Positions 27,331 to 36,186 of a stretch of 64,000 nucleotides of DNA are shown piece by piece. Within the stretch, counting starts at the first letter, position 1; every line of letters begins with the position of its first letter. The translations under genes and the position numbers were made by a program. This DNA comes from Pedobacter rhodius. Its GTDB lineage: Bacteria > Bacteroidota > Bacteroidia > Sphingobacteriales > Sphingobacteriaceae. The stretch is taken from contig NZ_JAPWGL010000003.1 in NCBI RefSeq assembly GCF_027213645.1, positions 124,001 through 188,000 of the forward strand, in the 5' to 3' direction. The notes beneath the pieces are model-generated. The model made no database searches. It was not told the origin of the DNA and saw nothing but the letters and a program-made list of their open reading frames with translations.

Positions 27331-28311
27331 TTATTTAATTTTAGGTACTAAAAGAACTGAAAATAAGCTTAATCCACCTAAAATTAGGATAAGCAAAAGT
27401 TGCGAAGAATGAATGATGGTTGCATAAGCAAGGCCATCCTTAAAAGCAATGGAATATAAAACCAAAGCTTGTGCAACCATCCAATGGAAAACCCCAATTC
27501 CACCCTGAACAGGTGCTATCATTGCAAAGCTTGAAAATATAAGTGCTGTAAAAGCTGCATTAAAACCTAAACCGGATGTGATTTGTATTGCTGAAAAAGC
27601 CAGGTATAGGGATAACCAGTAGAAAAACCAGATTCCGAAAGTATAAACCATAAATAATGGCTTGTTTTTTAGCTTTCTATAGGAATTAAAACCTTGTCTC
27701 AACCCGGCAAAAATTCTTAAAAATTTCTTGCTCAGCTTTTTCCTTATCAGATAGATGATTAATGTTGTTAGTATAACCATCAATATAAATAAGCCGATTA
27801 TCCAGAAATAATTTAACGATTTTATCGCATCAGCTGTGTTGCTGTAAATGGTGTGGTAAAGAAAGTCGGAAACCAATTGATATTGGAAAAGAAGCAGCAA
27901 TAACCCTGATAAAAGCAGCACCAATACATCAATTAACCTCTCCGTAATCACGGTACCGATTGAAGCAAACATCGGAACTTTTTCTGTCTTAAGAATAACC
28001 GAACAACGGCCAATTTCACCGAAACGGGGTAATGCCAGATTAGCCAGGTAACCAATAATTACGGCATGGTATGTATGCCAGAAACTTACCTTATAACTAA
28101 TGGATTGATAAAGCATCCGCCAGCGCATGGCCCGAAGCACATGTGCCAGCCAAACTGAAATGCCAGAAAATGCAACCCATAAGAAATCAGCCTGCTTAAT
28201 TTCATGCCAGATCTTATTCAAATCCTGACCTTTAAAAGCCAGGTACAAAATGCCTATTCCTATTAAAAACAGAACAATGTACTTGAACAACGATTTCAGG
28301 TCGAAAGCCAC
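27331..28311 (-). CDS. Flippase-like membrane protein, UPF0104/LPG_synthase_TM
   Basis: 326 residues with about eight to nine helices. The family pattern (lysylphosphatidylglycerol synthetase TM region) shows in LAHVLRAMRWRMLYQ, GYLANLALPRFGEIGRCSVI and ITERLIDVLVLL, and in IAPVQGGIGVFHWMVAQAL. Members are proposed lipid flippases or glycolipid-associated membrane proteins; the C-terminal synthase domain of MprF is absent. Four bases downstream of panD and probably in its transcript, a linkage without an obvious functional reason. Confidence 0.87.
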   Translation of the reverse strand: MAFDLKSLFKYIVLFLIGIGILYLAFKGQDLNKIWHEIKQADFLWVAFSGISVWLAHVLRAMRWRMLYQSISYKVSFWHTYHAVIIGYLANLALPRFGEIGRCSVILKTEKVPMFASIGTVITERLIDVLVLLLSGLLLLLFQYQLVSDFLYHTIYSNTADAIKSLNYFWIIGLFILMVILTTLIIYLIRKKLSKKFLRIFAGLRQGFNSYRKLKNKPLFMVYTFGIWFFYWLSLYLAFSAIQITSGLGFNAAFTALIFSSFAMIAPVQGGIGVFHWMVAQALVLYSIAFKDGLAYATIIHSSQLLLILILGGLSLFSVLLVPKIK

Positions 28312-28315
28312 AAAG

Positions 28316-28666
28316 TTATTTTAGCAAGTGGTTATTATCATCAGGGAAAACAAGTATCGGATTGTATTTTTTCGCTTCGTCAATTGGTAAAGAACCGTAT
28401 GACATGATAATAAGTATATCACCTAATTGAGCCAGGCGGGCAGTTGCTCCATTTAAACAGATGGTTCCGGTGCCGCGTTCGCCTTTAATTACATAAGTTT
28501 CAAAACGGGCGCCATTATTATTATTTACAATCTGCACCTTTTCATTGGCAATAATGTTAGCTGCATCCATTAAATCTTCATCAATCGTAATACTACCTAC
28601 ATAATTCAACTCGGCCTGTGTTACTTTAACACGGTGTATTTTCGATTTTAATATCGTGATAATCAT
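28316..28666 (-). CDS. panD: Aspartate 1-decarboxylase PanD
   Basis: Makes beta-alanine from L-aspartate for pantothenate and CoA synthesis. 116 residues, made as an inactive precursor that self-cleaves at Gly24-Ser25 (YVGSITID), leaving a pyruvoyl cofactor on Ser25; that site is intact. Also present: [17 protein letters not shown] and LIIMSYG, the usual C-terminal half. Lies between panC and the flippase gene on the same strand; about 140 bases of short inverted/direct repeats (ATCCATCTTACATC type) separate it from panC. Confidence 0.95.
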   Translation of the reverse strand: MIITILKSKIHRVKVTQAELNYVGSITIDEDLMDAANIIANEKVQIVNNNNGARFETYVIKGERGTGTICLNGATARLAQLGDILIIMSYGSLPIDEAKKYNPILVFPDDNNHLLK

Positions 28667-28802
28667 TCGGCAAAGTTAGTAATAAAGGATTGGATGAAAA
28701 AAATGTAAAAGAGATGTAATATGTAAAATGGATGAGGATTCATGGTTGATGGAAAGGAAATATCAGATTACATCATCCATCTTACATCTAATCCATCTTA
28801 CA

Positions 28803-29648
28803 TCATTTAATAATCATATTATCTATCAGCCTTGTATTTCCTACTTTTGCGGCAACCAGCGCAACCAAATTACTTTCATCTTTAGACTTTGAAGGCTCCA
28901 GTGTATCACCGTTGGCAATGGTAAAGTAATCAAGTTCCACGCCTTCTACATTGTGATAAAATGATTTTGCTTGTTTTTCGAGTTCATTTAATGAATAGGA
29001 AGCGAAATTATCAGCAACAAATTGTAAAGACTTACTTAATACCAGGGCATTTTTTCTGTCTGTTTCAGATAAATGAATGTTGCGGCTGCTCATGGCCAAA
29101 CCATCATCTTCGCGGATTATCGGGCAAGTAATTATCTTAATAGGCAGTTTGAAATGAGCAAGCATATTTTTAATCATCAACACCTGCTGAAAATCTTTTT
29201 GACCGAACATAGCCACATCAGGCTCTACTGCATCAAAAAGTTTTTTTACGATTTGCGTCACTCCCTGATAATGCCCTTTTCTAAATTCCCCTTCTAATAA
29301 AAACTCTGCTTTTCCTAAATCTATATGCCAGTTTTCATCAGCACCTGATGGGTACATTTCTGCTACGTTTGGCATAAACACGCCGTTACATCCCGCATCA
29401 TTCAGCATCGCCAGATCGTGTTCTATCGGCCGGGGGTATTTTTCGAGGTCTTTAGGATCGGTAAACTGGGTTGGATTTACGAAAATACTGCATATGATGA
29501 TATCAGCATTCTCCTGAGCCAGTTTTATCAATGAAATATGACCATTGTGCAAAGCGCCCATTGTAGGCACAAGGGCTACCTTTTTACCAGAGGCCTTTAA
29601 TGGTTTTAAGTAAGCTTTAAGCGCTTCTTTGGTTTTAAATATTTCCAA
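28803..29648 (-). CDS. panC: Pantothenate synthetase PanC
   Basis: Joins pantoate and beta-alanine with ATP in CoA synthesis. 281 residues, normal length. PTMGALHNGHISLI holds the HxGH nucleotidyl-transfer motif; VNPTQFTDPKDLEKYPR, KLFDAVEPDVAMFGQKDFQQV and AMSSRNIHL are typical. Same strand as panD with which it makes two consecutive steps, so a complete beta-alanine branch is encoded here. It diverges from the glycogen-synthase-like gene. Confidence 0.96.
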   Translation of the reverse strand: MEIFKTKEALKAYLKPLKASGKKVALVPTMGALHNGHISLIKLAQENADIIICSIFVNPTQFTDPKDLEKYPRPIEHDLAMLNDAGCNGVFMPNVAEMYPSGADENWHIDLGKAEFLLEGEFRKGHYQGVTQIVKKLFDAVEPDVAMFGQKDFQQVLMIKNMLAHFKLPIKIITCPIIREDDGLAMSSRNIHLSETDRKNALVLSKSLQFVADNFASYSLNELEKQAKSFYHNVEGVELDYFTIANGDTLEPSKSKDESNLVALVAAKVGNTRLIDNMIIK

Positions 29649-29719
29649 ACTAAACGATATGAGTTAAGGCTGTAAAGGTGTAAATTAATCTAACTGAAAC
29701 CAAACAAATGCTTGCTATA

Positions 29720-29750
29720 TTGATAAATAGTATTATTATTCTTATCTTTG
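29720..29750 (+). promoter_or_regulatory. Promoter of GT5-like gene and DUF4270
   Basis: TTG (29720-29722), 20-base spacer, TATCTTTG (29743-29750). Full match to the consensus. Predicted leader about 35 bases before the ATG at 29792. Confidence 0.7.
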
Positions 29751-29791
29751 CAGCTCATTATCTTTTATTTAACTTAATATTTTCTTAAAAT

Positions 29792-30622
29792 ATGGAGATG
29801 GCAAAAACGAAGCTGCTGATTGTTACACACGAGATGTCGCCTTTCCTCGAGCTTACTAAAATTTCTGAGATTACTCGCCAATTACCTCAGGCTATGCAGG
29901 AAAAAGGATTCGAAATCCGCATTCTGATGCCAAAATTCGGTAACATCAACGAGCGAAGAAATCGTTTACACGAAGTAATACGCTTATCGGGAATGAACAT
30001 CATTATTGATGATAACGATAACCCTTTAATTATTAAAGTAGCTTCCATCCCGGCTGCACGTATGCAGGTTTATTTCCTGGATAATGAAGAATATTTCCAG
30101 CGCAAACAGGTATTTGCTGATGCAAGCGGAAAATTCTTTGATGACAACGATGAGCGTACAATCTTTTTCTGCAAAGGTGCGCTTGAAACTGTTAAAAAAT
30201 TAGGCTGGGCACCAGATATTGTTCACTGCCATGGCTGGATGAGTGCTTTAGTGCCTGCTTACATTAAAACAACTTACAAAAACGACCCTACTTTTAAAAA
30301 TTCAAAAGTTGTTTATTCCATTTATGAAGGCGGTTTTACTGAAAAATTAAATGCTAACTTCTCGAAAAAAGCGGTAATGGCCAACATGACTGAAGAGGAT
30401 ACAAAAGCGTTTGAAGATGCAGATGTTAACAGCCTGCATATCGGTGCTGTAAGCCACTCAGACGCAGTAGTTTTAGCAGATGAAAACCTTGATGCAGCTG
30501 TGTTAAAATATGTTAAAGATTCAAATAAGCCAACTTTAGCTCATAACTTAACCGAAAATTTTGAAAACTTCTATACTTTTTACGAAGAAATTTCAAATGA
30601 AGAATTGGTTTCTGTTGCTTAA
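29792..30622 (+). CDS. Short glycogen-synthase-like protein
   Basis: 276 residues matching only the N-terminal (GT5, starch synthase catalytic) half of glycogen synthases; the C-terminal GT1 half is absent, and the stop is genuine. KTKLLIVTHEMSPFLELTK replaces the usual start, and the ADP-glucose loop KxGGL appears as TKISEI (about 22-27), so normal catalysis is unlikely. IRILMPKFGNINERRNR and DIVHCHGWMSAL (for DVVHxHDW) are kept. In memory similar short proteins lie beside panC in other Bacteroidota. It has its own promoter and is followed after 22 bases by the DUF4270 gene. Role unknown; a binding or regulatory role is more likely than polymer synthesis. Confidence 0.8.
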   Translation: MEMAKTKLLIVTHEMSPFLELTKISEITRQLPQAMQEKGFEIRILMPKFGNINERRNRLHEVIRLSGMNIIIDDNDNPLIIKVASIPAARMQVYFLDNEEYFQRKQVFADASGKFFDDNDERTIFFCKGALETVKKLGWAPDIVHCHGWMSALVPAYIKTTYKNDPTFKNSKVVYSIYEGGFTEKLNANFSKKAVMANMTEEDTKAFEDADVNSLHIGAVSHSDAVVLADENLDAAVLKYVKDSNKPTLAHNLTENFENFYTFYEEISNEELVSVA

Positions 30623-30644
30623 TTAGGTATTATTATTTTTAAAT

Positions 30645-32042
30645 ATGAAATTTATAAAACAAGACTTATTAACCCTGTTGATAGGTCTTTTTCTTTTTGC
30701 ATCCTGTAAAAATCCGACAGGCGTAGGTTTAGATGTTGATTCGAATACGGCTATTCAGGGTACTTTGGTAAGCGACCAGTTGGTTAGTTCACAAACGATA
30801 AGAGAGGCTGATGTTACGACTTCAAATTTAGCGCGTTACCCGCTGGGTTATATGAACGACCCAATTTTTGGAAAAACAGAATCGAGTGTAGCTATGACCG
30901 TATTTCCGTCAGAGCTTAGCCTGGATTTTACTACTGCGACTTTAGATTCTGCCGTTTTAGTGCTTAATCTGGGTACACAATTTTATGGTGATACAACCAC
31001 ATCAAAATACAGCATCGATATTTATCAGTTAACCAATACGATTACAAAGTATAAATCATCTGATGTACAGGCACACAACAGTACCTTGCTCGGCAACTTT
31101 AACAGCAAAATTTATCCAAATACGCCTATCAAAATAACAGATGTGGTATCTGGTGGCAAGGATACGTCACGAACGGTGAAGGCACAAATCCGAATTCCTT
31201 TAAACAAAGCCTTTATTCAAAGCACGATTTTAAGCTTGCCAACTACAGGCACAACAACGAATGCCAAATTCTCAGATTACTTTAAAGGTCTTTACGCCGA
31301 GATTAATAAAACTTCCTCAACAGGTACAGGCGGAATTGCTTTTTTAGATTTCGCAAATTCAAGTTCTTATCTTCAGCTGGTTTACAAAAAAACAAATTCA
31401 TCAAGCGGTATCGATACCCTTTCAAAAAAATTTCCGATTGCTAATGCAGTCGGGCAGGTTATCACGGCTAATATTAAACACGATTATACAGGAACGCCTA
31501 TCAAAACCCAGTTAGATAACCCGACATTACAATATAATGTTACCTATTTACAGGCCCTTGCAGGTTTAAAGACTAAAATTTCTTTTCCTAACTTAAAAAA
31601 TTTCACCACTGTTTATGGCAAAGCAGTCATAAATAAAGCTGAACTAATTGTAGACTTAAGCTCGGGAACTTTTGGTTATCCGTTTAATGCCCCGCAGAGA
31701 TTGTCGCTTTATCGCTGGGATATTGCAGAACAGCCTGTTAATGTTCCCGATCATGATCAATCCAGCTCGAGTTATGCCGGAGACCCCCGGGCACTTTCTG
31801 ATGCTGTTTTCGGAGGCTACTATGATGCATTGAATAACAGATATGTTTTTAATGTTAGTGCTTATGTTCAGGATTTAATCGATAATAAAAAAATAGATTA
31901 TGGTACTTTTCTGGCGCCGACGTCTTTAACAGAATTTGAAGTATTTCCATCAGCTTCATCGGCAGCAAGAGCTGTTATCGGCACATTCGGAAACACCACA
32001 AATCGCCTGAAACTGAATATTTATTATACGAAGATTAACTAA
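30645..32042 (+). CDS. DUF4270 lipoprotein
   Basis: 465 residues. Lipoprotein signal MKFIKQDLLTLLIGLFLFASC with lipobox FASC, then KNPTGVGLDVD. The body is beta-rich and Ser/Thr-rich with no catalytic motif. The order panC / short GT5 / DUF4270 / glmS is one I know from Bacteroidota generally. Probably at the outer membrane or cell surface; function unknown. Twenty-two bases after the GT5-like gene and ended by a clear terminator. Confidence 0.85.
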   Translation: MKFIKQDLLTLLIGLFLFASCKNPTGVGLDVDSNTAIQGTLVSDQLVSSQTIREADVTTSNLARYPLGYMNDPIFGKTESSVAMTVFPSELSLDFTTATLDSAVLVLNLGTQFYGDTTTSKYSIDIYQLTNTITKYKSSDVQAHNSTLLGNFNSKIYPNTPIKITDVVSGGKDTSRTVKAQIRIPLNKAFIQSTILSLPTTGTTTNAKFSDYFKGLYAEINKTSSTGTGGIAFLDFANSSSYLQLVYKKTNSSSGIDTLSKKFPIANAVGQVITANIKHDYTGTPIKTQLDNPTLQYNVTYLQALAGLKTKISFPNLKNFTTVYGKAVINKAELIVDLSSGTFGYPFNAPQRLSLYRWDIAEQPVNVPDHDQSSSSYAGDPRALSDAVFGGYYDALNNRYVFNVSAYVQDLIDNKKIDYGTFLAPTSLTEFEVFPSASSAARAVIGTFGNTTNRLKLNIYYTKIN

Positions 32043-32061
32043 TCATCGCTTTAAAATGCTT

Positions 32062-32092
32062 AAGCCCCACTGCATCGCAGCTGGGGTTTTTT
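32062..32092 (+). terminator. Terminator after DUF4270 gene
   Basis: CCCCACTGC and GCAGCTGGGG form a 9-base-pair stem with one bulged C and a 3-base loop, followed by six T (32087-32092). Confidence 0.85.
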
Positions 32093-32129
32093 ATTTTGTG
32101 AATTCCACAAAAAAGACTTTTGGACATAC

Positions 32130-32155
32130 AAACAAACGTTTGTTTAGTATATTTG
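32130..32155 (+). promoter_or_regulatory. glmS promoter with 16-base palindrome
   Basis: -7 box TATATTTG (32148-32155) lies 22 bases before the glmS ATG. A perfect palindrome AAACAAACGTTTGTTT (32130-32145) fills the spacer just ahead of it. The only TTG at about the right place (32120-32122) is 25 bases away, longer than usual. The palindrome looks like a repressor or activator site. Confidence 0.55.
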
Positions 32156-32177
32156 GCAGAATAATTTAATTAAAAAT

Positions 32178-34016
32178 ATGTGTGGAATAGTAGGTTATAT
32201 AGGCTATAGAGAAGCCTGGCCAATTGTTTTAAAAGGCCTTAAAAGGTTAGAATACCGCGGGTATGATAGTGCCGGTATAGCAATAATGAACGATAATGGC
32301 CAAAGCATCTATAAAAAAGTTGGTAAGGTTGCGGCCCTGGAAGAATTTGCTGAAAACAGGGATAAGACCGGCACCATCGCAATGGGCCATACCCGTTGGG
32401 CAACTCACGGAGTACCTTCAGATAGAAATTCACACCCGCATACTTCCAATAATGATAAACTTTCCATTATTCATAATGGAATTATCGAAAACTATGCGAC
32501 ACTTAAAGAAGAACTTTCTGGCCGCGGACACGAATTTAAAAGTGATACAGATACAGAAGTTTTAATTCATTTAATTGAAGAAATCCAAAATATAGAACAA
32601 TTAGACTTACTTGAGGCCGTTCGCTTGGCGCTGAAAGAAGTTACAGGCGCTTATGCAATTGTGATTATGGACCGGGAAAATCCTGATCGCTTAATTGCTG
32701 CAAGAAAAGGTAGCCCTATGGTTATTGGTGTTGGTAAAGGTGAGTATTTTATTGCTTCTGATGCGACGCCGATAATTGAATACACCAAAAATGTAATTTA
32801 CCTGAACGACCATGAAATTGCTTTAGTTACAAAAGATGATCTTTTAGTTAAAAGATTAGATAATGTGGTTCAAACGCCTTTAATTCAGGAACTGGAACTC
32901 AAATTGGAAATGCTTGAAAAAGGCGGTTTCGAACACTTTATGCTGAAAGAAATTTACGAACAGCCCAGATCAATCAGAGATTGTATGCGTGGACGTATTT
33001 ATCCTGCAGAAGGTAAGGTGCAGTTAGGAGGAATTAAAGAGTTTATAGAAAAACTTAAAAATATCGACAGAATTATCATAGTTGCCTGTGGTACATCATG
33101 GCATGCGGGTTTAGTTGGCGAATATTTAATCGAAGAGTATGCCCGAATTCCCGTAGAAGTTGAATATGCATCAGAATTCAGGTATCGCAATCCGATTATC
33201 ACGGAAAAAGATGTTGTAATTGCCATTTCTCAATCCGGAGAAACAGCAGATACAATGGCTGCAATAGAAATGGCAAAAGAACGTGGCGCTACCATATTCG
33301 GTATTTGTAATGTGGCGGGCGCATCTATACCAAGGTTGAGCCATGCAGGGGTTTACACCCATGCAGGACCAGAAATTGGTGTTGCTTCTACTAAAGCATT
33401 TACGGCGCAGGTTACCGTTTTAACACTGATAGCCTTTTACATGGCACAGCAAAAAGGAACAATAACCCAATCAAAATTAATAAGCCTTTTAACCGAGTTA
33501 GACAGCATTCCGGAAAAGATTGAGGTGGCATTGGAGTCTAACGATATCATTAAGGAAGTTGCTTCAAAAATAAAAGATTCCCGAAACTGTTTATTCCTGG
33601 GAAGAGGCAGTGGTTTTCCGGTGGCCTTAGAGGGTGCGCTAAAGCTTAAGGAGATATCTTATATTCATGCGGAAGGTTATCCTGCTGCCGAAATGAAACA
33701 TGGCCCTATTGCTTTGATTGACGAAGAAATGCCGGTGGTATTTATTGCTACTCAGAATTCGTCCTACGAAAAAGTAATCAGCAATATTCAGGAAGTTAAA
33801 GCCCGTAAAGGCAAAGTAATTGCCATTGTTACTCAAGGCGATACCGAGGTTAATAAAATGGCAGATTATTGTATTGAAATTCCCGATTCGGATGAGGCTT
33901 TTCTACCATTATTAGCAACGATTCCATTACAGCTTTTATCTTATCATATCGCTGTAATGCGTGGCTGTAACGTAGATCAACCAAGAAACTTAGCAAAGTC
34001 GGTTACTGTAGAATAA
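32178..34016 (+). CDS. glmS: Glutamine-fructose-6-phosphate aminotransferase
   Basis: Makes glucosamine-6-phosphate from fructose-6-phosphate and glutamine, the first step toward peptidoglycan and lipid A sugars. 612 residues: N-terminal glutaminase domain with catalytic Cys2 (MCGIVGYIG) and GLKRLEYRGYDSAG, HTRWATHG; then two SIS isomerase domains (about 290-430 and 460-605) with CGTSWHAG, SQSGETADTM, and the C-terminal SVTVE. No frameshift or unusual residue. No glmS ribozyme in the short leader; a palindromic promoter is present instead. Confidence 0.97.
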   Translation: MCGIVGYIGYREAWPIVLKGLKRLEYRGYDSAGIAIMNDNGQSIYKKVGKVAALEEFAENRDKTGTIAMGHTRWATHGVPSDRNSHPHTSNNDKLSIIHNGIIENYATLKEELSGRGHEFKSDTDTEVLIHLIEEIQNIEQLDLLEAVRLALKEVTGAYAIVIMDRENPDRLIAARKGSPMVIGVGKGEYFIASDATPIIEYTKNVIYLNDHEIALVTKDDLLVKRLDNVVQTPLIQELELKLEMLEKGGFEHFMLKEIYEQPRSIRDCMRGRIYPAEGKVQLGGIKEFIEKLKNIDRIIIVACGTSWHAGLVGEYLIEEYARIPVEVEYASEFRYRNPIITEKDVVIAISQSGETADTMAAIEMAKERGATIFGICNVAGASIPRLSHAGVYTHAGPEIGVASTKAFTAQVTVLTLIAFYMAQQKGTITQSKLISLLTELDSIPEKIEVALESNDIIKEVASKIKDSRNCLFLGRGSGFPVALEGALKLKEISYIHAEGYPAAEMKHGPIALIDEEMPVVFIATQNSSYEKVISNIQEVKARKGKVIAIVTQGDTEVNKMADYCIEIPDSDEAFLPLLATIPLQLLSYHIAVMRGCNVDQPRNLAKSVTVE

Positions 34017-34033
34017 ATATGCTATTCATAAAT

Positions 34034-34440
34034 GAGGCTGTCTCATAAATCAACTTATTTTTGATTCTTGTCACAGTGAGCAATGTCATTAAGTTAAAAA
34101 GGTCTTCGACAGGCTCAGACTGACAACACTTATGCTGAACTTAATGACATTTCACATTGAGCCTGTCGAAATGCCTGCCTGTGGTAGGCAGGGAGAGATC
34201 TATCCAGACAGATTTCTCGACTGGAGTGAAACGGAATGGAGAGATCTTTGAATCAAGTATTGAAATGAAATTAAAAAGATTTCTCCACTGCGGTCGAATC
34301 CGGTAGCTATCGGATGACGAAGATTCGAGGAGATTATCTCCTTTAAATTCTCCTGTCATTTATGTTGATTTTTATATAATAAATTACCCCTTGAAAGGAC
34401 GAGATCTAGAAATTATCCCTCAAGATGACATTTTATTTTT
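34034..34440. repeat. Dispersed palindromic repeat block
   Basis: No gene in 34017-34455. Perfect inverted pairs: AATGTCATTAAGTT (34082-34095) with its complement (34138-34151), TTCGACAGGCTCA (34105-34117) with its complement (34158-34170), CCTGCCT/AGGCAGG (34174-34192), and ATCCGGTAGCTATCGGAT (34298-34315). GAGGCTGTCTCATAAAT at 34034 recurs almost exactly at 45222, and the end of the block (TAAATTACCCC..., 34380) recurs inverted at 45240. This is a mosaic of repeats seen across Bacteroidota. Confidence 0.65.
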
Positions 34441-34455
34441 ATAACTTAACCCAAT

Positions 34456-34893
34456 TTAAAATGGCAGATCACCATTTTCATCATTTGGCCGGATGGTAAA
34501 TTCATCTTCGATTTTTGTTTCATTATTTTGAACATGGCTAACAGGTTGCCCTGGTTCAAAGTCACTCTTTCTGCCCAACATTGTAAAATTTTCGGCAACG
34601 ATTTCGGTTACATATTTTTTAACCTTTTCTTTATCTTCAAAAGATCTGGTTCTTAATTTTCCTTCTATATATACAAGTTTACCTTTTTGCAGGTATTTTG
34701 ATGCAACTTCTGCCAAACCTCTCCATAAAACGATATTATGCCATTCCGTTTGTTCAACACGCTTTCCGTCTTTATTGTACGTTTCTGATGTAGCTAATGG
34801 AAAGCTGGCAACTGTAACGCCTCCATCTAAATGTCGCACTTCGGGATCTTTACCCAAGTGCCCGACTAAAATAACTTTGTTAATCCCGGACAT
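34456..34893 (-). CDS. ssb: Single-stranded DNA-binding protein
   Basis: Binds single-stranded DNA in replication, repair and recombination. 145 residues from ATG 34893 (MSGINKVILVGHLGKDPEVR), the classic family start; a longer frame from 34935 adds 14 residues and overlaps nothing, but is atypical. OB-fold (about 1-105) with TEWHNIVLWRGLAEVASKYLQKGKL, and the acidic C-terminal tip ENGDLPF that docks partner proteins. About 80 bases after mutY on the same strand, a plausible repair pair. Confidence 0.95.
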   Translation of the reverse strand: MSGINKVILVGHLGKDPEVRHLDGGVTVASFPLATSETYNKDGKRVEQTEWHNIVLWRGLAEVASKYLQKGKLVYIEGKLRTRSFEDKEKVKKYVTEIVAENFTMLGRKSDFEPGQPVSHVQNNETKIEDEFTIRPNDENGDLPF

Positions 34894-34974
34894 AAAATAT
34901 CTTTTTTTGGTTAGTTTTATTTCTAAATGATTCACGATACCGATTAACGAAGGTTAGTTAGGCCCTCATAAGCA

Positions 34975-36018
34975 TCAAAAATTTTCTTCGATAAAATTTC
35001 TGATTACATTAGGTTGCGGTAATTCATCCAATGTATTAAAAGAAACCCAATTAAGTTCCTTTTGTTTATTAAAGTTAAATATATAATTTTTTAAAGCAAA
35101 AAATCTTACATGGATAATTTGGTGAGTTAATACATGCTTTTTATAGCTTATGAATGTAATTTCTGTTTCACCGCCAAAATTTGATTTTACTGTAAATTCC
35201 AGTGTTTCGTCTTCTTCAGTTGAAAATCCGGTGGTCTCTATACATGGAAAATCGTACAGATGCTGCCAGATATCACCTGCCTGTCTTTCCCTTACCAAGA
35301 TTTTATCATCTACCGTGCTAACCAGGTAGTTAAAATAACGATGTTTTTTTTCTGCTTTAGCTAACTTTACCGGCAACTGGCCAACAGCATTATTTTTAAG
35401 CGCATAACATTCTATATTCAACGGACATATGCTGCAATCAGGCGATTTGGGTTTACACTGAATGGCACCGAACTCCATTATGGCCTGATTATACAATGCC
35501 GGATCTTCTGTATAAAGCAATTCATTGGCAAGTTTAAAAAACTGTTTTTTACCTTCGGGCGAATTGATCGGCGTATCAATACCATAATAACGTGCTAAAA
35601 CCCTGAAAACATTTCCATCTACAACTGCCCTGGCTTCGCCGGAAGAAAAAGAAGAAATGGCTGCCGCCGTATATTCTCCAATACCTTTAAGTTTAATCAG
35701 ATCATCATGAAGGGTCGGAAATATGCCGTTATAATTATTCACAACAATTTGAGCGGTGTTATGCATATTCCTTCCGCGCGAATAATAGCCCAGGCCCTGC
35801 CATAGTTTTAACACTTTAGCTTCACTGGCCGCTGCAAAATCTGTAACAGTCGGAAAATTTTCCAAAAATTTATTAAAATAAGGCAGTCCCTGTTCAACCC
35901 GGGTTTGTTGTAAAATAATTTCTGAAAGCCATATTACATAAGCATCATTTGTGTGTCGCCAGGGCAAATCTCTTTTATGTATCAGATACCACGTTATAAG
36001 TTTATTCTGGAATATCAT
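34975..36018 (-). CDS. mutY: A/G-specific adenine glycosylase MutY
   Basis: Removes adenine mispaired with 8-oxoguanine. 347 residues: helix-hairpin-helix LKGIGEYTAAAI with catalytic Asp in AVVDGNVFRV, catalytic Glu in WLSEIILQQTRV, and the four-cysteine iron-sulfur loop CxxxxxxCxxCxxxxxC (CKPKSPDCSICPLNIEC, about 195-212). The C-terminal NUDIX-like 8-oxoG domain (about 230-347) is kept, so the enzyme is complete. Divergent from the HU gene. Confidence 0.96.
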   Translation of the reverse strand: MIFQNKLITWYLIHKRDLPWRHTNDAYVIWLSEIILQQTRVEQGLPYFNKFLENFPTVTDFAAASEAKVLKLWQGLGYYSRGRNMHNTAQIVVNNYNGIFPTLHDDLIKLKGIGEYTAAAISSFSSGEARAVVDGNVFRVLARYYGIDTPINSPEGKKQFFKLANELLYTEDPALYNQAIMEFGAIQCKPKSPDCSICPLNIECYALKNNAVGQLPVKLAKAEKKHRYFNYLVSTVDDKILVRERQAGDIWQHLYDFPCIETTGFSTEEDETLEFTVKSNFGGETEITFISYKKHVLTHQIIHVRFFALKNYIFNFNKQKELNWVSFNTLDELPQPNVIRNFIEENF

Positions 36019-36070
36019 TCCCGCAAATTACGGTGTAATTATTGGTTTTAAAAAAACTTGCAATAGCCTG

Positions 36071-36133
36071 ATGAGATAATAGATAAAAAAATCATCTTTT
36101 ATTTCCCTATCTCATTAAAAAGCAATACTTTTG
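36071..36133 (+). promoter_or_regulatory. HU promoter with flanking inverted repeat
   Basis: -7 box TACTTTTG (36126-36133) lies 54 bases before the HU ATG. An inverted pair ATGAGATA/TATCTCAT (36071-36078 and 36108-36115) sits just upstream. No clear -33 box. The repeat may be an operator shared with mutY. Confidence 0.4.
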
Positions 36134-36186
36134 CAACCCCAAAACACTGATAATATTAATACACAATATATAATAAATAATAAAAT

